From the NCBI GenBank assembly GCA_030041195.1, contig JASHOI010000113.1, forward strand, positions 1-7,087: a stretch of DNA of 7,087 nt. Reading direction: 5' to 3'. Positions 6,447-7,087 of this stretch are shown here, in pieces (the stretch's first letter is position 1; every line of letters begins with the position of its first letter). Made by a program: the position numbers and the translations under genes. The notes beneath the pieces are model-generated. The model did no database searches. It had not been told where the DNA came from and worked only from the letters and a program-made list of their open reading frames with translations. The stretch is from Streptosporangiaceae bacterium. Its GTDB lineage: Bacteria; Actinomycetota; Actinomycetes; Streptosporangiales; Streptosporangiaceae.

Positions 6447-6973
6447 CAGGAAGATCCCTCGCAGGCGTCGGCTAGGAACCCCAGCAGCCTGAGCCCGTCC
6501 AGCAGCGGCCTGCCGTCCGGCGGCCGCAGCCAGTGCGCCTTGACCGAGTTCCCGTCCCGGGACGGCGGCGCGAGCACGTAGCTGTTGCGGCAATGCCAGC
6601 GTAGCCCGGCCACCTCAGGGTTCATCTCGGGCTCGCAGTCCAGGTTGCAGGACCACCATTCGTCCTCGTCGGCTGGCGTGCCGCGGGTCGCCACAAAGAA
6701 CAAGGCCCGGTTACCCGCGCTGATCGCGACGGGACCGGGCCGGACCGCTGACCGCTCCATCTGGGCGAGCGCCGCGGTTCCTGCGCTGGCCGGTATGTCC
6801 AGGACATCGAATACCCGGCCGGTGACGAGGATGACGTTCGCCTCGGGCTGCGCCATCCACCAGTTTCCCACCACCGTCGGATCCACAGTCGCCTGGCCCT
6901 GCCAGGCCGGTGATACCGGATGCGCTCCCGGCGCCGGGCAGCCGACACGGTCGCAGGAACAGGCCCGCAGCAC
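6446..6973 (-). CDS. Short Prim-Pol-like domain protein (bifunctional DNA primase/polymerase N-terminal family), probably inactive
   Basis: At least 175 residues, similar to the small actinobacterial proteins annotated as bifunctional primase/polymerase N-terminal domain. Supporting motifs: [20 protein letters not shown] (5-24; C5, C7, C12 and H18 could bind a metal), [20 protein letters not shown] (37-56, the family's 'W-x-x-x-P-x-A-N-hydrophobic-T-G' block), and [12 protein letters not shown] (130-141, the PPS block). The acidic catalytic motif is altered: FDVLD (D56, D59) instead of D-x-D, and the following G-x-H block is NRALFF with no histidine. No helicase domain follows. So primase activity is doubtful. 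The first helix of the domain, usually before the cysteines, is not seen. The GTG at 6973 has GGAG 12 nt upstream, but the frame stays open to the window edge, so the real start may lie further out. Its stop overlaps the hemL start. Confidence 0.65.
   Translation of the reverse strand: MLRACSCDRVGCPAPGAHPVSPAWQGQATVDPTVVGNWWMAQPEANVILVTGRVFDVLDIPASAGTAALAQMERSAVRPGPVAISAGNRALFFVATRGTPADEDEWWSCNLDCEPEMNPEVAGLRWHCRNSYVLAPPSRDGNSVKAHWLRPPDGRPLLDGLRLLGFLADACEGSS
6456..6460 (-). promoter_or_regulatory. Ribosome binding site of hemL
   Basis: GAGGG on the minus strand, 9 nt before the ATG at 6446 and within the 3' end of the Prim-Pol-like gene. It supports the short hemL start. Confidence 0.6.
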
Positions 6974-7087
6974 CTCGTCGTGGCGCTCCGTGCGGCCGGT
7001 CAGACCGGGGCGGCCCGGCCGGTCCGTCCACCCCTGGCGCCCCGTCCACCCCTGGCGCCCCGTTCGGCCCGGGAGGCCGGGGCGGCC
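6974..7087 (-). other. Open frame of collagen-like Gly-X-Y triplets upstream of the Prim-Pol-like gene
   Basis: In the same frame as the Prim-Pol-like gene, the 38 codons from the window edge have no stop and read GRP GLP GRT GRQ GWT GRQ, then GWT DRP GRP GLT GRT ERH DE. Ten of twelve triplets begin with Gly. This could be an N-terminal Gly-X-Y extension of the same protein, the 3' part of the reading frame of a fused upstream gene, or a GC-rich noncoding leader that happens to be open. The window edge prevents a decision. Confidence 0.4.
7025..7060 (-). repeat. 18-bp perfect tandem duplication encoding GRQGWT twice
   Basis: Identical units at 7025-7042 and 7043-7060, followed by a degenerate third unit at 7061-7078 with the same CGT...GCC ends. 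In the open minus frame each unit encodes GRQGWT. The length is a multiple of 9, which keeps the Gly-X-Y phase. Confidence 0.9.

Noticed and set aside
4917..6581. A 554-codon plus-strand open frame opposite hemL
   Set aside because: Antisense to intact hemL, with biased low-complexity composition and no recognisable motif.
6447..6593. Extension of hemL to 6593
   Set aside because: The extra residues are an out-of-frame reading of the preceding gene, and the family N-terminus begins at 6446.

Overview
The window is very GC-rich and densely coded, with every supported gene on the minus strand. Codon use, GTG starts, translational overlaps and gene order point to a high-GC actinomycete. The core resembles the conserved actinobacterial block hemL / phosphoglycerate-mutase-like / thioredoxin-like / (ccdA) / resB / ccsB. 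I cannot place the genus.

Read in the direction of transcription (right to left), the layout is as follows. (1) 7087-6974: an open frame of collagen-like Gly-X-Y triplets with an 18-bp tandem repeat, running off the window edge. (2) 6973-6446: a short protein resembling the N-terminal Prim-Pol domain, with degenerate catalytic motifs; its stop overlaps the next start. (3) 6446-5148: hemL, glutamate-1-semialdehyde 2,1-aminomutase, which makes the heme precursor 5-aminolevulinate. (4) 5147-5049: a 99-bp gap with a dyad. (5) 5048-4194: an SPFH/YdjI-like protein, followed 1 nt later by (6) 4192-3680, a helical protein of unknown function. (7) 3679-3569: a 111-bp gap with a possible hairpin and promoter. 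(8) 3568-2924: a histidine phosphatase (phosphoglycerate mutase-like), ending in a 13-bp perfect hairpin. (9) 2923-2753: a 171-bp gap with a candidate promoter for (10) 2752-2111, a TlpA/ResA-type thioredoxin lipoprotein. (11) 2114-252: ResB, overlapping the previous gene by 4 nt. (12) 244-1: the N-terminus of CcsB/ResC, cut by the window edge.

Functionally the window joins heme precursor synthesis (hemL) with system II cytochrome c maturation. The thioredoxin-like protein would keep the apocytochrome CXXCH cysteines reduced outside the membrane, and ResB/CcsB would deliver and attach heme. The usual electron donor gene of this block, ccdA, is missing from its expected place between the thioredoxin gene and resB. 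The SPFH pair and the Prim-Pol-like gene are the least understood parts. No RNA genes, insertion sequences, CRISPR arrays or integration sites were seen, and no stretch over 300 bases lacks a gene.
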